This document shows, in pieces, positions 16,617-25,629 of a stretch of DNA of 64,000 nt. A program made the position numbers and the translations under genes. The stretch is taken from the NCBI GenBank assembly GCA_039180025.1, contig JBCDDZ010000014.1:7296-71295 (forward strand), read 5' to 3'. Position 1 is the first letter of the stretch, and each line of letters starts with the position of its first letter. The notes under the pieces were generated by a model, which saw only the letters and a list, made by a program, of their open reading frames with translations, had not been told where the DNA came from and made no database searches. Origin of the DNA: Algisphaera sp039180025 (lineage in GTDB: Bacteria > Planctomycetota > Phycisphaerae > Phycisphaerales > Phycisphaeraceae).

Positions 16617-17564
16617 TCAGCGCAGCGCTTCTTCCAGCGAGGCGCAGGACCGGTCGCGGCCGAACACGTGCAGGCAATAGTGCCGGCTCATCGCCTCGAC
16701 CGCCGCGACCCCGCGGACGCTGTTACCCCGCGCATCGAGCCGGGGGCTGTACACGCCGATCCCCATCTGTCCCGGGACCACGACACAGATGCCCCCGCCC
16801 ACGCCGCTCTTGGCCGGCAGGCCGACCCGGTACGCCCACTGGCCGGAATAGTCGTACATCCCGCACGAGAGCATGAGGCTCAGCACCGGGCCGACGTGGC
16901 GTTCGTGCAGAGCCCGGGTCTGCGTGACCGGGTTCACCCCCGCGTGGGCGAGGGTCGCGCCGATGGTGGCCAGGTCGCGGGCGGTGACGGCCACGGCGCA
17001 CTGCTTGAAGTAGAGGTCCAGCGACTCGTCCATCGGGCCGTCGAAGCGGCCGAACTGTCGCAGCAGGTGTGCGATCGCCCGGTTGCGGTGCCCGGTCTCG
17101 CGTTCGCTGGCGAACACCGCCTGATCGACCCCGAGGGGCCGGCCCGCGTAGCGGCCGAGCCTTTCCAGGATCTGGGCGATGCGGTCGTCGGGGCCGGGGC
17201 CCCGGATCAGGTCGGTGACCGCGATCGCGCCGGGGTTGATCAGCGGGTTGTGGGGCCGGCCCGCCACGTCGAGCTTCACGATCGAGTTGTAGGGGTCACC
17301 CGTGGGCTCGACGCCGACCCGCCGGCGGATCGTTTCGGCGGGGCAGGTCTCGAGCGCGAGCCCGTAGACCAGCGGCTTGCTGATCGACTGGAGCGAAAAC
17401 ACCGCGTCGGTGTCGCCGACCTCGAAGACCCGGCCGTCCACGGTGACCACGCTGACCCCGAACCGCTCGGGGTCGGCCTCGGCAAGCTCCGGGATGTAGC
17501 GGGCGACCTCGCCGTCTTCGAGCCCCTGGAACCGTTCGTGTAACGCCCGAAGGAAGTGCATCAT
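16617..17564 (-). CDS. glsA: Glutaminase
   Basis: This serine-dependent enzyme of the beta-lactamase-like fold converts glutamine to glutamate and ammonia. The 315 residues show the family motifs in order: FSLQSISKPLVYGLAL (catalytic Ser-x-x-Lys), GVEPTGDPYNSIVKLD, RPHNPLINPGAIAVTDLI, and the C-terminal KSGVGGGICVVVPGQMGIGVYSP. Length matches the bacterial GlsA family (about 305-320). The start at ATG 17564 is preceded by TAGATT 6 nt upstream on the minus strand; a second ATG lies one codon later. Confidence 0.95.
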   Translation of the reverse strand: MMHFLRALHERFQGLEDGEVARYIPELAEADPERFGVSVVTVDGRVFEVGDTDAVFSLQSISKPLVYGLALETCPAETIRRRVGVEPTGDPYNSIVKLDVAGRPHNPLINPGAIAVTDLIRGPGPDDRIAQILERLGRYAGRPLGVDQAVFASERETGHRNRAIAHLLRQFGRFDGPMDESLDLYFKQCAVAVTARDLATIGATLAHAGVNPVTQTRALHERHVGPVLSLMLSCGMYDYSGQWAYRVGLPAKSGVGGGICVVVPGQMGIGVYSPRLDARGNSVRGVAAVEAMSRHYCLHVFGRDRSCASLEEALR

Positions 17565-17625
17565 CGTTTTAATCTAACTCACCCGCCCGGCCGAGCCGCG
17601 GCCGCGGGGTAAGCACCGGGGGTGT

Positions 17626-19827
17626 TCACTTGCGCTCGATGGTCTGTCCGCCTTGCCGGCGGCCGAGCCCGTCGACGGCGTCCACGACGCCCGGGGGCTC
17701 GGGGATGGCGACGGCGGGGGCGATCCCCTGAGCGGCGAGCTGCTGGGCCACGGTCTGCTCCCACCGCCGGTAGGTCTGCGGAGCCAGCGGCAACCCGGCT
17801 TCTGTCAACTGGTACGCGGTCTGGTACGCGTTGACCCGCACGATCAGGTCGTGCTTGGGGTCCTGCATGAATCGAGTAAAGGCGTTGAACACCATGTCGT
17901 TGAACGGCGGGAGCCGCAGCCGCCCGCCGCCAACCTCGAGCCCGGTTTCATTGGCAAACTTCTCGTTGTACATCCGGTGGACCGCCTGGGCGAGTTCGAG
18001 GTTGCGGTTGAAGACCTGTAGCGACCGCTCGTTGCCCACGGCCAACCCCTTGCGGAACGCCTCGTCGAAACGCGAGTTCATCAGCGACGTCATGCCCGTC
18101 CGGCCCAGGTCGTCGGTAAAGAGCAGCACGGCCACGAAGTCGCCGACGCTGGGCAGGCGGTACCAGCCGGTCTTCTCGGCCGTGGCCGTCTCGCCGTACT
18201 CCGTCCGGAGCCGTTGGAAGTAGTGTTCCGCCTGCCGCGGGCTGCCGTAGAGGTACGACAGCAGGACGGCTTTTTGCAGGAAGTTTTCTTTCCCGCCGTC
18301 GAAGATCGTCGCGTCGATCCGGGAGCCCAGTTCGTCGTTGTCGGCCATCTCTTGGGTCTGCTCCACCACCGTGAAATACCCTTCGATAAAGTCGGGGTCG
18401 GGCAGGAGGTCGATCTGCTGGCCCGGGCGGTTGAACGGGTTGAACGCCACCGTGCCCGCGTCGACCAGCGACTGGACCGAGTGCAGTGCCAGCCGCTGCG
18501 TGTTGATGATGTCGACCTTCGAGTCGTCGCGCAGGTCGAAGTATTGCTCCACCCCCAGGCGGGCCCAGTACAGGCTGTGGCTGTGCGGGTGACGCCAATC
18601 CAGCGGCCCGTACTGCGTCATATATTCCCACATCTTCGTCGGCTGCATGTTGTAGCTGCCTACCAGCACCCGCGCCCGGAGGAACGGCAGGAGCTGGGTG
18701 AACAGCCCGGCGCTCCACGCCTCGTCCGCGGGGCGGTTGTACGCCTCCACGACCAGCGGCAGGACCGCCTTGGCGTCGGGCGACATCACCTCGTCGGGCA
18801 GGGTCATCAGCAGGTCCGGCGGGCGGAACCGCAAAAACATCACACACTGGCCGAGCGCCCGCAGCGTCCGCTCATCGAGCCCCAGGCCCAGCTCCCGGAG
18901 CCGCGGCGCCCACGCCGCCGCCGCCGAGTTCTCTTCCAGGAACACCGATTCCGCGTCCCGCTCGGCCCGCAGGAGTTGGTCCCGGGTCAGCTCGATCAGC
19001 TCGTCGAGAACCTTTGTCCCCGCCTCGTTGCCCGGTGCGAGCGCCGCCCGCAGCTTCCGCAGCCGCTGGTCCAGCGCCACGATCCCCAGCGACCCAAGCG
19101 CCTCGCCCTCCGCGGTCAGCGTCGGCACCTCCCCGCCCTCGATCGCCCGCTCCAACGCCTGGCTCACCCGCCGCGACAAACCGTCGGCGAGCAGGTAGCG
19201 GTCGGCGTAGATCGCGATCGTGCGGATCTCCTCGACCACCTGGTTCGGGGCCAGGACCTCGGGCCCCGCGCCCAGCAGGGTCTCCCACTCGCGTGCGAAC
19301 TCGCCCTTGTAGTACCAGTTCACGTCGTCGGTGTTCTGGCCGATCTTGTGGAACAGGATCCACCCCAGCTCCCGGTACAGCCGCACGGCGTTGGGGTTGT
19401 ACGGGATCCCCTCCTCGCGGAGCAGGCGGACACCTTTGTTGACCCAGTCGTAGCGTTCCTGAGGCGTGTACGTCTCGACCGAGATGTTGTACGCCATGTT
19501 CCACGACAGGAAGCCCCAGACGTGCGGGAACCGCGGCTGGAGGTAGGTGATCCAGGTGGCCAGCGTGTTGGCCTCGGCGAACTTGCCTTCCCGCTTCATC
19601 ATCTCGGCGCGGTACCAGAGCGTGTTGACCGCCACGCCCCGGAAGCTCCCCAGGCCCGCCGCGAGCAGCGCGTACTGGGGGGGCTCGCTCTGGTTGTTCT
19701 CCACCGCGAAGGTCAGCTGCAGGTCCTGCCGCTGCTGGTTGATCGGGCTGATCAGCAGTGTGCTGCCCGCCAGCGCCAAGAGCGCCACCGCGGCCGCCAC
19801 CAGTTGAGTCAATCGGTCTTTCGTCAT
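17626..19827 (-). CDS. Large exported helical protein linked to an ABC-2 transporter, function unknown
   Basis: This 733-residue protein starts at ATG 19827 (MTKDRLTQL) with one N-terminal hydrophobic helix (about residues 8-29) that works as a signal anchor. The remainder is soluble and mostly helical, and its spacing (YRAEMMKREGKFAEANTLATWITYLQPRFPHVWGF) suggests tetratricopeptide-like packing. I recognise no catalytic motif. It is the last gene of a minus-strand run after the ABC ATPase and permease, 65 nt beyond the permease stop, so it probably works with that transporter at the periplasmic face. A longer frame begins at 19896 but adds only 23 low-complexity residues. Confidence 0.8.
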   Translation of the reverse strand: MTKDRLTQLVAAAVALLALAGSTLLISPINQQRQDLQLTFAVENNQSEPPQYALLAAGLGSFRGVAVNTLWYRAEMMKREGKFAEANTLATWITYLQPRFPHVWGFLSWNMAYNISVETYTPQERYDWVNKGVRLLREEGIPYNPNAVRLYRELGWILFHKIGQNTDDVNWYYKGEFAREWETLLGAGPEVLAPNQVVEEIRTIAIYADRYLLADGLSRRVSQALERAIEGGEVPTLTAEGEALGSLGIVALDQRLRKLRAALAPGNEAGTKVLDELIELTRDQLLRAERDAESVFLEENSAAAAWAPRLRELGLGLDERTLRALGQCVMFLRFRPPDLLMTLPDEVMSPDAKAVLPLVVEAYNRPADEAWSAGLFTQLLPFLRARVLVGSYNMQPTKMWEYMTQYGPLDWRHPHSHSLYWARLGVEQYFDLRDDSKVDIINTQRLALHSVQSLVDAGTVAFNPFNRPGQQIDLLPDPDFIEGYFTVVEQTQEMADNDELGSRIDATIFDGGKENFLQKAVLLSYLYGSPRQAEHYFQRLRTEYGETATAEKTGWYRLPSVGDFVAVLLFTDDLGRTGMTSLMNSRFDEAFRKGLAVGNERSLQVFNRNLELAQAVHRMYNEKFANETGLEVGGGRLRLPPFNDMVFNAFTRFMQDPKHDLIVRVNAYQTAYQLTEAGLPLAPQTYRRWEQTVAQQLAAQGIAPAVAIPEPPGVVDAVDGLGRRQGGQTIERK

Positions 19828-19892
19828 AAACCTATCCGCCGTTCCGGGGGACCCATCGTATTTTTCGGGCGGGGGAGCCTGTCCCCCGCGCC

Positions 19893-21743
19893 TCACACCG
19901 TGACCCGCGCGACCTCACGCCGGCCGAACACCCCGACCGCGAACAACGCGACCACCCCCGTGCTCACCACCCCGATCCGGACCAGGCATTCCAGGAGCAG
20001 CCCGCCGCTGATCGCCCGGCCGTAGGCCACCTCGGCGGTCGGGCTGAACCGCGCCATCGGCGGCACGATGAACGTGAACGCCTCGCCGATGATCCGCACC
20101 ACCAGCTTGAACGCGTCGTAGAACTCACCCTGGCCCACGAGCCCGTTGAACTTGCCCACGGTCAGCCAGACCGTGTCCCACCACGGCACCTCCTCCCGCG
20201 GCAGGCCCGCGTACGTGCTCAGCGACTCACTCAAATAGTTGCTGCCCACCGCCGCGAAAAACACCAGGAAACACGCCAGGCACGCCACCGGGAAACCCAG
20301 GAAGGTCGCCGCCGCCAACCCCAGCGCCCCCAGAAACCCCAGCCGGATCCACACCATCGCCAGCCCGGACGTCAGGTTCCCCGCGAACCCGCCGACCTTG
20401 TAGTAGACCTGCAAGCCCTCGCCCGGGGCGAACGCCACCGACGTCTGGCCCAGTTCCGCCCCCGTATTGATGATCGTCAGGTCCAGCGTCCCGTCGTCCC
20501 GGATCTGCTGCGTCGAGATGTACGCGGTGTGGAACGTGTTGTCCCGCACCGGCGGGATCGGCTGGCCCAGATTCAGCCCCGGCTCGGGGTTCTGGTACGG
20601 CCGGTCGTTCACCCGCATGGCCAGCCGCACCCGACCGTCCGCGGGCGCACTCGCCGCCCTGGGCTTGAACCGCAATTGCACGCTGGGGCCCGCGTCTTTC
20701 GCCGGCCCCAGCCCCTCAAACCGGTACGTTTTGCGCTCACGCGGGTCGATCGTCAGCCACTGCTTCACCGCGTCCTGCTCGATCCGTGCCCGCTGCGTCG
20801 GGCTCACCCGGCTCACCGGGTCGCCCGCCTCGCCGTACACCGTCGGGTCCACCCCCCGCCGACGCAGGTCGGCCAGCCTCGCCTCGAAATCGATCGCCAG
20901 CGCCGCGCTGTCCACCGGCCGCGGCTCGGCCAACGCCCGGGCCGTCAACACCTGTTCCTGCACCGCCACCCGGTCCGCCGCGTCCATCGCCGGGGTCCGC
21001 TCCAACACCCGCACGAACCCGTACACCCCGACCCCCGACACCCCCAGCAGCAGCCCGTTGAGCGCCATGATCCCCAGCCACTTGCCCAGCAGATACCCCG
21101 GCCGGCTCACCGGCTTGGTCAGCGTCAGGTACGCCTGCTTGTCTCCCAGCTCGCTGCTCACCGTCCGCGCCGCGAGCAGGATCGTCATCGCGCTCAGCAA
21201 CACCGACACCACCGTCAACGCGTAAGTCAAAAAAGATTCCAGCCGGTACTGCAGCCGCGTCTCGCCCCCCAGCATCCAGGGCAGCACCGGCACCAGCAGC
21301 ACCAGCATCACCACGAACACCAGGCCCATCCGCATCCGGATCGCCTCGTCCACCACCGTCCGCGCCACCCCCAGCACCGACCAGCCCGGCGACAACGCCA
21401 GCCGCATCAGCTCCAGCCCCACCCCGAACGCCAGCGCCATGCCCCAGATCCCCAGGCAGGCCGCGACCGCCGTGTCCGCCCCCAAGGCCGCGCAGAACCC
21501 CGTGAGCAGCCCCATCCCGAGGTTCAGCACCACCACCCGGGACAGCTTGCCGACCCATGTCTGTTCCCGCCACCACACCAGCCCCGCCGCGGTCCAGCCC
21601 GCCCACGCCAACCCCCCGACCACGTACACCACCCCCGCCACCGCCGCCGCGCCCTGCGCCCGGAGCAGGAACCACAGCGCCGCGGTCCCCGCCACGAGCA
21701 CAAGCCACACGATCCACCAAGTTAAAACCCCTGGCCGTTTCAT
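19893..21743 (-). CDS. ABC-2 type transporter permease with a large external loop
   Basis: The 616 residues have two TM helices at the N-terminus (about 9-50), further helices to about 225, a soluble stretch of roughly 180-200 residues, and a final group of hydrophobic segments from about residue 420 on. The soluble part (RRGVDPTVYGEAGDPVSRVSPT on) is beta-rich and probably periplasmic. The segment YLTLTKPVSRPGYLLGKWLGI matches the amphipathic coupling element of ABC-2 exporters. The gene overlaps the ATPase stop by 4 nt (ATGA), which indicates translational coupling. The exported substrate is not evident. Confidence 0.88.
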   Translation of the reverse strand: MKRPGVLTWWIVWLVLVAGTAALWFLLRAQGAAAVAGVVYVVGGLAWAGWTAAGLVWWREQTWVGKLSRVVVLNLGMGLLTGFCAALGADTAVAACLGIWGMALAFGVGLELMRLALSPGWSVLGVARTVVDEAIRMRMGLVFVVMLVLLVPVLPWMLGGETRLQYRLESFLTYALTVVSVLLSAMTILLAARTVSSELGDKQAYLTLTKPVSRPGYLLGKWLGIMALNGLLLGVSGVGVYGFVRVLERTPAMDAADRVAVQEQVLTARALAEPRPVDSAALAIDFEARLADLRRRGVDPTVYGEAGDPVSRVSPTQRARIEQDAVKQWLTIDPRERKTYRFEGLGPAKDAGPSVQLRFKPRAASAPADGRVRLAMRVNDRPYQNPEPGLNLGQPIPPVRDNTFHTAYISTQQIRDDGTLDLTIINTGAELGQTSVAFAPGEGLQVYYKVGGFAGNLTSGLAMVWIRLGFLGALGLAAATFLGFPVACLACFLVFFAAVGSNYLSESLSTYAGLPREEVPWWDTVWLTVGKFNGLVGQGEFYDAFKLVVRIIGEAFTFIVPPMARFSPTAEVAYGRAISGGLLLECLVRIGVVSTGVVALFAVGVFGRREVARVTV

Positions 21744-23140
21744 GCCGGGCCTCCGCCCCCCGTCAGCTCATCGAGCACCGACACGTCGGGCGCCTTCTGC
21801 GGTGCTTTCTGCGGGGTCTTCGCGTCGGACTCCGCCGGGCCGCGCTCGGGCTCGCTGCCGACTGGATCGGCCGGGGCATTCGGCTCGGCGGGGGGCGGAC
21901 CCGAACCCGCGCCGGGGGCCGCGGCCAGCCCCGCCAACAAGTCGTCGTCCGCCACCGCCCCCTGGTCAGGCTCTGCGTCCGGCTGCGCCGCCCCCGGGGA
22001 TCCCGGGGGTTCGGGGCCGGTCGAGGCGGTTTTATTAGGCTCCGGCGTTTGCGCTGCGTCGGCTGGGCTTTGGGTCAGCGCGTCGAGCACCCGGCCCGCG
22101 TCGGCCGCGGCTTCGCCGTCCGCCGACGCCGCCCCGGCGGCCCCCTCCGCCGCGGTCAGGAACGCCGCGACCCGCCCCGCGTTCCCCGCCCCCGCGGTCT
22201 GCACGCCCTCCGCCTGCGCCTGGTGCACGATCTCCAGAAACAGCGACTCGAGCTTCTGCCGCGACCGCGTCACCCGCGCCTCGGTGATGCCCATCGCCTC
22301 GAGCCCCGCCACCAGCCGCTCGGTGTCCACCTCGCTGAGCGACGGCATCGTGACCGTGGTCTGATCTTCCTGCTGGAGCAGTTCGGTGATCGTCCCGGAC
22401 CGCCGGACCTTGCCCCCGAACATGATCGCCGCGCGGTCGGTCACGTCCTCGACGTCCGAGAGCAGGTGCGAGCACAGCAGCACCGTCTTGCCCGTGTCCC
22501 GCAGCCGCAGGATCAGGTCCTTGATCTGCCGGGTCCCGATGGGGTCCAGCCCCGTGGTCGGCTCGTCGAGGATCAGCAATTGCGGGTCGTTGATCAGCGC
22601 CTGGGCCAGCCCGATCCGCCGCTGCATCCCTTTCGAATACTCGCCGATCGGCCGCCGCTGCACCTTGTCCAGCCCGACCATCTCGAGCAGCATGTCGATC
22701 CGCTGCTGCCGCTTGCGGCGGTCCTGGTGGAACAGCTTGCCGTAGTACTCCAGCGTCTCCCGGGCGTTGAGGAAGCGGTAGAGGTACGACTCCTCGGGCA
22801 GGTACCCGATCCGCTTCTTGACCGACACGTCCCGCGCCGGCCGGCCGAAGACCGACACGACCCCGGACGTGGGGTGGAGCAGGCCCAGGATCATCTTGAT
22901 CGTGGTCGATTTGCCCGAGCCGTTGGGCCCGAGCAGACCGAACACCTCGCCCCGGCGGACGTCCAGGTCGATGCCTTTCACCGCGGTGACCCGGTCGCGC
23001 ATCCAGAAGTCTTTGAAGACCTTGGTCAGGCGGGCGCAGCGGATCACGTGGTCGGCCGACGCGGGGTCACCTTTGCCCGTCGCCGGGGCCGACACGGAAG
23101 CCGCCACCGTTACATCTTCTGGAGTCGTCAGTTGAGTCAT
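21740..23140 (-). CDS. ABC transporter ATP-binding protein with a long C-terminal extension
   Basis: This is the nucleotide-binding subunit for the adjacent ABC-2 permease. Walker A is LLGPNGSGKSTTIKM (about residue 54-68). The Q-loop region is IGYLPEESYLYRFL, the signature is YSKGMQRRIGLAQAL, Walker B is LLILDEPTTGLD, and the H-loop is LCSHLLSDVEDV. About 230 residues follow. Roughly 75 form a domain like those of DrrA/CcmA-type exporters; the last ~150 are Ala/Pro/Asp-rich and low in complexity. It begins 76 nt after the SPFH gene upstream, so the SPFH genes and the transporter may be co-transcribed. Confidence 0.93.
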   Translation of the reverse strand: MTQLTTPEDVTVAASVSAPATGKGDPASADHVIRCARLTKVFKDFWMRDRVTAVKGIDLDVRRGEVFGLLGPNGSGKSTTIKMILGLLHPTSGVVSVFGRPARDVSVKKRIGYLPEESYLYRFLNARETLEYYGKLFHQDRRKRQQRIDMLLEMVGLDKVQRRPIGEYSKGMQRRIGLAQALINDPQLLILDEPTTGLDPIGTRQIKDLILRLRDTGKTVLLCSHLLSDVEDVTDRAAIMFGGKVRRSGTITELLQQEDQTTVTMPSLSEVDTERLVAGLEAMGITEARVTRSRQKLESLFLEIVHQAQAEGVQTAGAGNAGRVAAFLTAAEGAAGAASADGEAAADAGRVLDALTQSPADAAQTPEPNKTASTGPEPPGSPGAAQPDAEPDQGAVADDDLLAGLAAAPGAGSGPPPAEPNAPADPVGSEPERGPAESDAKTPQKAPQKAPDVSVLDELTGGGGPA

Positions 23141-23216
23141 GGATGCCTGCTTGCGGGGGACCCGCGGCGGAACGCGGCGTGATCAATCCAACCCCTCCCC
23201 GGCGCTTCGGAGTCCG

Positions 23217-24593
23217 CTACCCGCCGTCGCGGGCGCGTTCCTGCTCGGCGTCGAGCCGGGCCCGTCCTTTGGTACGTGTGATCGCCGGGTCGCGGTTCAT
23301 CTCGAGCAGCAGGCGTTGGCCCGAGGGCACGTACATGAGCTCGATGCCCGAGTCTTCGCCGAACACCTCGCGGGCCACGTACTGCCACCGCCGCTCCTTG
23401 AACAGTTGCGGGTCCCGCGCGAACGCTTCGCGGAGCTCGAGGACCGTCTCGGCCTCGGTCTTGATCCGCTCGCTGATCTGCGACTTGGCGATCAGGGCGG
23501 TGTTGATGACCGTCGCGGTTTCTCCGCCGATGTCCACCGTGCCCGCGTCGGTGGGCACGGCCAGGCCGCGGAACACCGCCCGCAGCCGGGTGTCCAGCTC
23601 CGCCAACCGCGCGGTGTCGCCCAGCGTCGTCGCGAGCTCGTACTCCTTGACCAGCCGGACCAGCGGCCCGTCGTTGCCGGCCACCGGCAGCGCCGCCTTG
23701 CCCCCGGCTTCGCCGAGCAATTGGGTTCGCTCGGACTCGGCCTCGTTGATGACCGTCGACTTCTGCGCCTCGGCCTGCGAGACCAGTCCGTAGGCGTCGC
23801 GCACCGCCAGCGGCATCTCCGCCGCGCCGGTATCGAACGAGATGTTGCGTATCGTGATCCCCACCGCCAGTTCGTCGAGCTTTTCCTGGGCCAGCCGCTG
23901 GGCCTGGCCGCCGCTGAATCGGCCGGCGAGCACTTCGTCCGCCGTCACCGACCCCACCGCGTGGACGATCCCCTGCTCCGCGAAGTTGCGCACCAGCTCC
24001 TGCGCCGCCATCAGCCCGGTCCGTTCGATCACGACCCGCTCGGTCTCCGCGCCGGTCGAGACCTCGACCTCGATCTCGGTCACCCCCGCGGGGTCGCCGA
24101 TGTTGCGCAAGAAATCCTCGGGGTCGGTGATCGCGTAGAGCACCTGAAACCGGGCGTGGACCAAGTTGACGTCCCCAGTGATCAGCGACCCGTCGCGCTC
24201 GGGGTTCAGCGGCCCGGGCGTGCCCTCGCCCTCGTAAACGAACGCCCGGTTCAGGCTCAGCGACCGGTCGTTGGTGGGCACCTTGACGACCTGATCGATC
24301 GGGTACGGCCAGCCGAAGTGGAGCCCGCGCTCCTTGGCGGTGTTCCCTTCGCGGTCTTCGACGATCTTGCCGAACCGCGTGACCACGGCCGACTCCTGCT
24401 GCCCGACCTGATAGAACCCGCTGAAGAGGTAGCCCACGATGAGCACGATCATGACCAGCCGCAGCAGCCCGAAACTCAGACGCAGCGCGTCCGAGAGCGA
24501 CTGCTGCGCGGGGTCGGCCTCGGGGAGCGCGTCGGCCGGCCGCGTCGGCGGAGCGGGCGGGGGTGGGGGCGGGTTGGCGGGGGCTTGCGACAT
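23217..24593 (-). CDS. SPFH-domain membrane protein, HflK-like
   Basis: The 458-residue protein has a short proline-rich tail (PPPPPAPPTRPADALPEADP), one TM helix at about 47-66 (GLLRLVMIVLIVGYLFSGFY) and an SPFH/band-7 domain starting at VGQQESAVVTRFGKI. Helical coiled-coil segments rich in A/E/R follow, for example LVSQAEAQKSTVINEAESERTQLLGEA. In known HflK/HflC pairs such proteins form large cages around FtsH at the inner membrane. No ftsH is present nearby. The gene begins 2 nt after the stop of the HflC-like gene upstream, so the two are translated together. Confidence 0.9.
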   Translation of the reverse strand: MSQAPANPPPPPPAPPTRPADALPEADPAQQSLSDALRLSFGLLRLVMIVLIVGYLFSGFYQVGQQESAVVTRFGKIVEDREGNTAKERGLHFGWPYPIDQVVKVPTNDRSLSLNRAFVYEGEGTPGPLNPERDGSLITGDVNLVHARFQVLYAITDPEDFLRNIGDPAGVTEIEVEVSTGAETERVVIERTGLMAAQELVRNFAEQGIVHAVGSVTADEVLAGRFSGGQAQRLAQEKLDELAVGITIRNISFDTGAAEMPLAVRDAYGLVSQAEAQKSTVINEAESERTQLLGEAGGKAALPVAGNDGPLVRLVKEYELATTLGDTARLAELDTRLRAVFRGLAVPTDAGTVDIGGETATVINTALIAKSQISERIKTEAETVLELREAFARDPQLFKERRWQYVAREVFGEDSGIELMYVPSGQRLLLEMNRDPAITRTKGRARLDAEQERARDGG

Positions 24594-24595
24594 GG

Positions 24596-25546
24596 TTACT
24601 CTCCCGCCCCGTCTGCCGGGCGATCCGCGTCCGTCGGCGTGGTAATCAAGTCAAAAAACTGCAGCGAATTGGCGTCGAGCACCAGCGTCGAGCCCGGGAG
24701 CATCTGCTTGAGCGTCTCGACCTTCGACAGGAAGATGGCCAGCTCCGGGTTCTCTTTGAATACGTCGTAGCTCGCGGTCGCGTCGCGGACGCCTTCGGCA
24801 CGGATCCGGGTGGCCTCGGCCTCGGCGAAGCTCAGGATCTGGCCCTTGACCTGCTCGGCCTCGGCGCGGATCTCGGTGGCCCGGCTCTTGCCTTCCTGCT
24901 CGGCCGACGCCGCGAGCCGCTGGCGGGTGCTCCGCATCCGGTCGAACACCTTGCTCGTGGTGGTCTCGTCGAGGAGCAGCCGACGCACCCCGACCTGCTC
25001 GATCTTGATCCCGTAGTCCAGGCGTTCGATCGTCTCGCGGAGCTGCGCGGTGGCCTGGTCCTCGATGTCTTCGAGCACCAGCTGCTCGGGGTCCACGTTG
25101 ACCATCTGGTCGAAGCGGTACCGCGAAAACTCGCTGACCAGCGTGGACATCTGCGTCCCCAGCCGGGTCCGCGCCTCGTCGAGCTTGCGCAGGGTCACGA
25201 AGAACCGGTACGGGTCATCGATCCGCCAGGTCACGTAGGTCTGGAGCACGACGGCGTTGTTGTCCGCGGTCTGGAACTGCTGAAGCTCCTGTTCCAAGAG
25301 CTGCACTTTGGTGGGGTAGCGGTAGACCTTCTGGATCGGCCAGGGGAGCTTGGGCAGGATGCCCGGCTCGGTGATGAGGCTCCCGGCTTCGACCAGCTCG
25401 CCGTCCTCGCCGTACTCGGGGGCGACCGCTTTTTCCCACGTGGTGACGACCGCGTATTCGTCGAACCGGACCTGGAAGAAGAACATGTAGAACGCGAGCA
25501 CCAGGAAGATGATCACGGCAATCGAGAGGGTGGTGAAGTTTCGCAT
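24596..25546 (-). CDS. SPFH-domain membrane protein, HflC-like
   Basis: The 316 residues begin with an N-terminal TM anchor (LSIAVIIFLVLAFYMFFFQVR). The SPFH domain starts at DEYAVVTTWEKAV, continues through PGILPKLPWPIQKVYRYPTKV, and is followed by the coiled coil AEQEGKSRATEIRAEAEQVK. The closing region (FLSKVETLKQMLPGSTLVLDANS) is the typical HflC-like C-terminus. Its usual partner HflK is the next gene, 2 nt away. The upstream SPFH gene ends 83 nt before its start. The family places the SPFH part outside the cytoplasm on the inner membrane, where it organises proteases or membrane domains. Confidence 0.92.
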   Translation of the reverse strand: MRNFTTLSIAVIIFLVLAFYMFFFQVRFDEYAVVTTWEKAVAPEYGEDGELVEAGSLITEPGILPKLPWPIQKVYRYPTKVQLLEQELQQFQTADNNAVVLQTYVTWRIDDPYRFFVTLRKLDEARTRLGTQMSTLVSEFSRYRFDQMVNVDPEQLVLEDIEDQATAQLRETIERLDYGIKIEQVGVRRLLLDETTTSKVFDRMRSTRQRLAASAEQEGKSRATEIRAEAEQVKGQILSFAEAEATRIRAEGVRDATASYDVFKENPELAIFLSKVETLKQMLPGSTLVLDANSLQFFDLITTPTDADRPADGAGE

Positions 25547-25629
25547 GGGGCAGGCAAGGGGAGGATCGAAACGTAGAAAACAAGGGGATCAGATGACGGG
25601 CGGCAAGCACCGCGGAGCGGGGCCGGGCG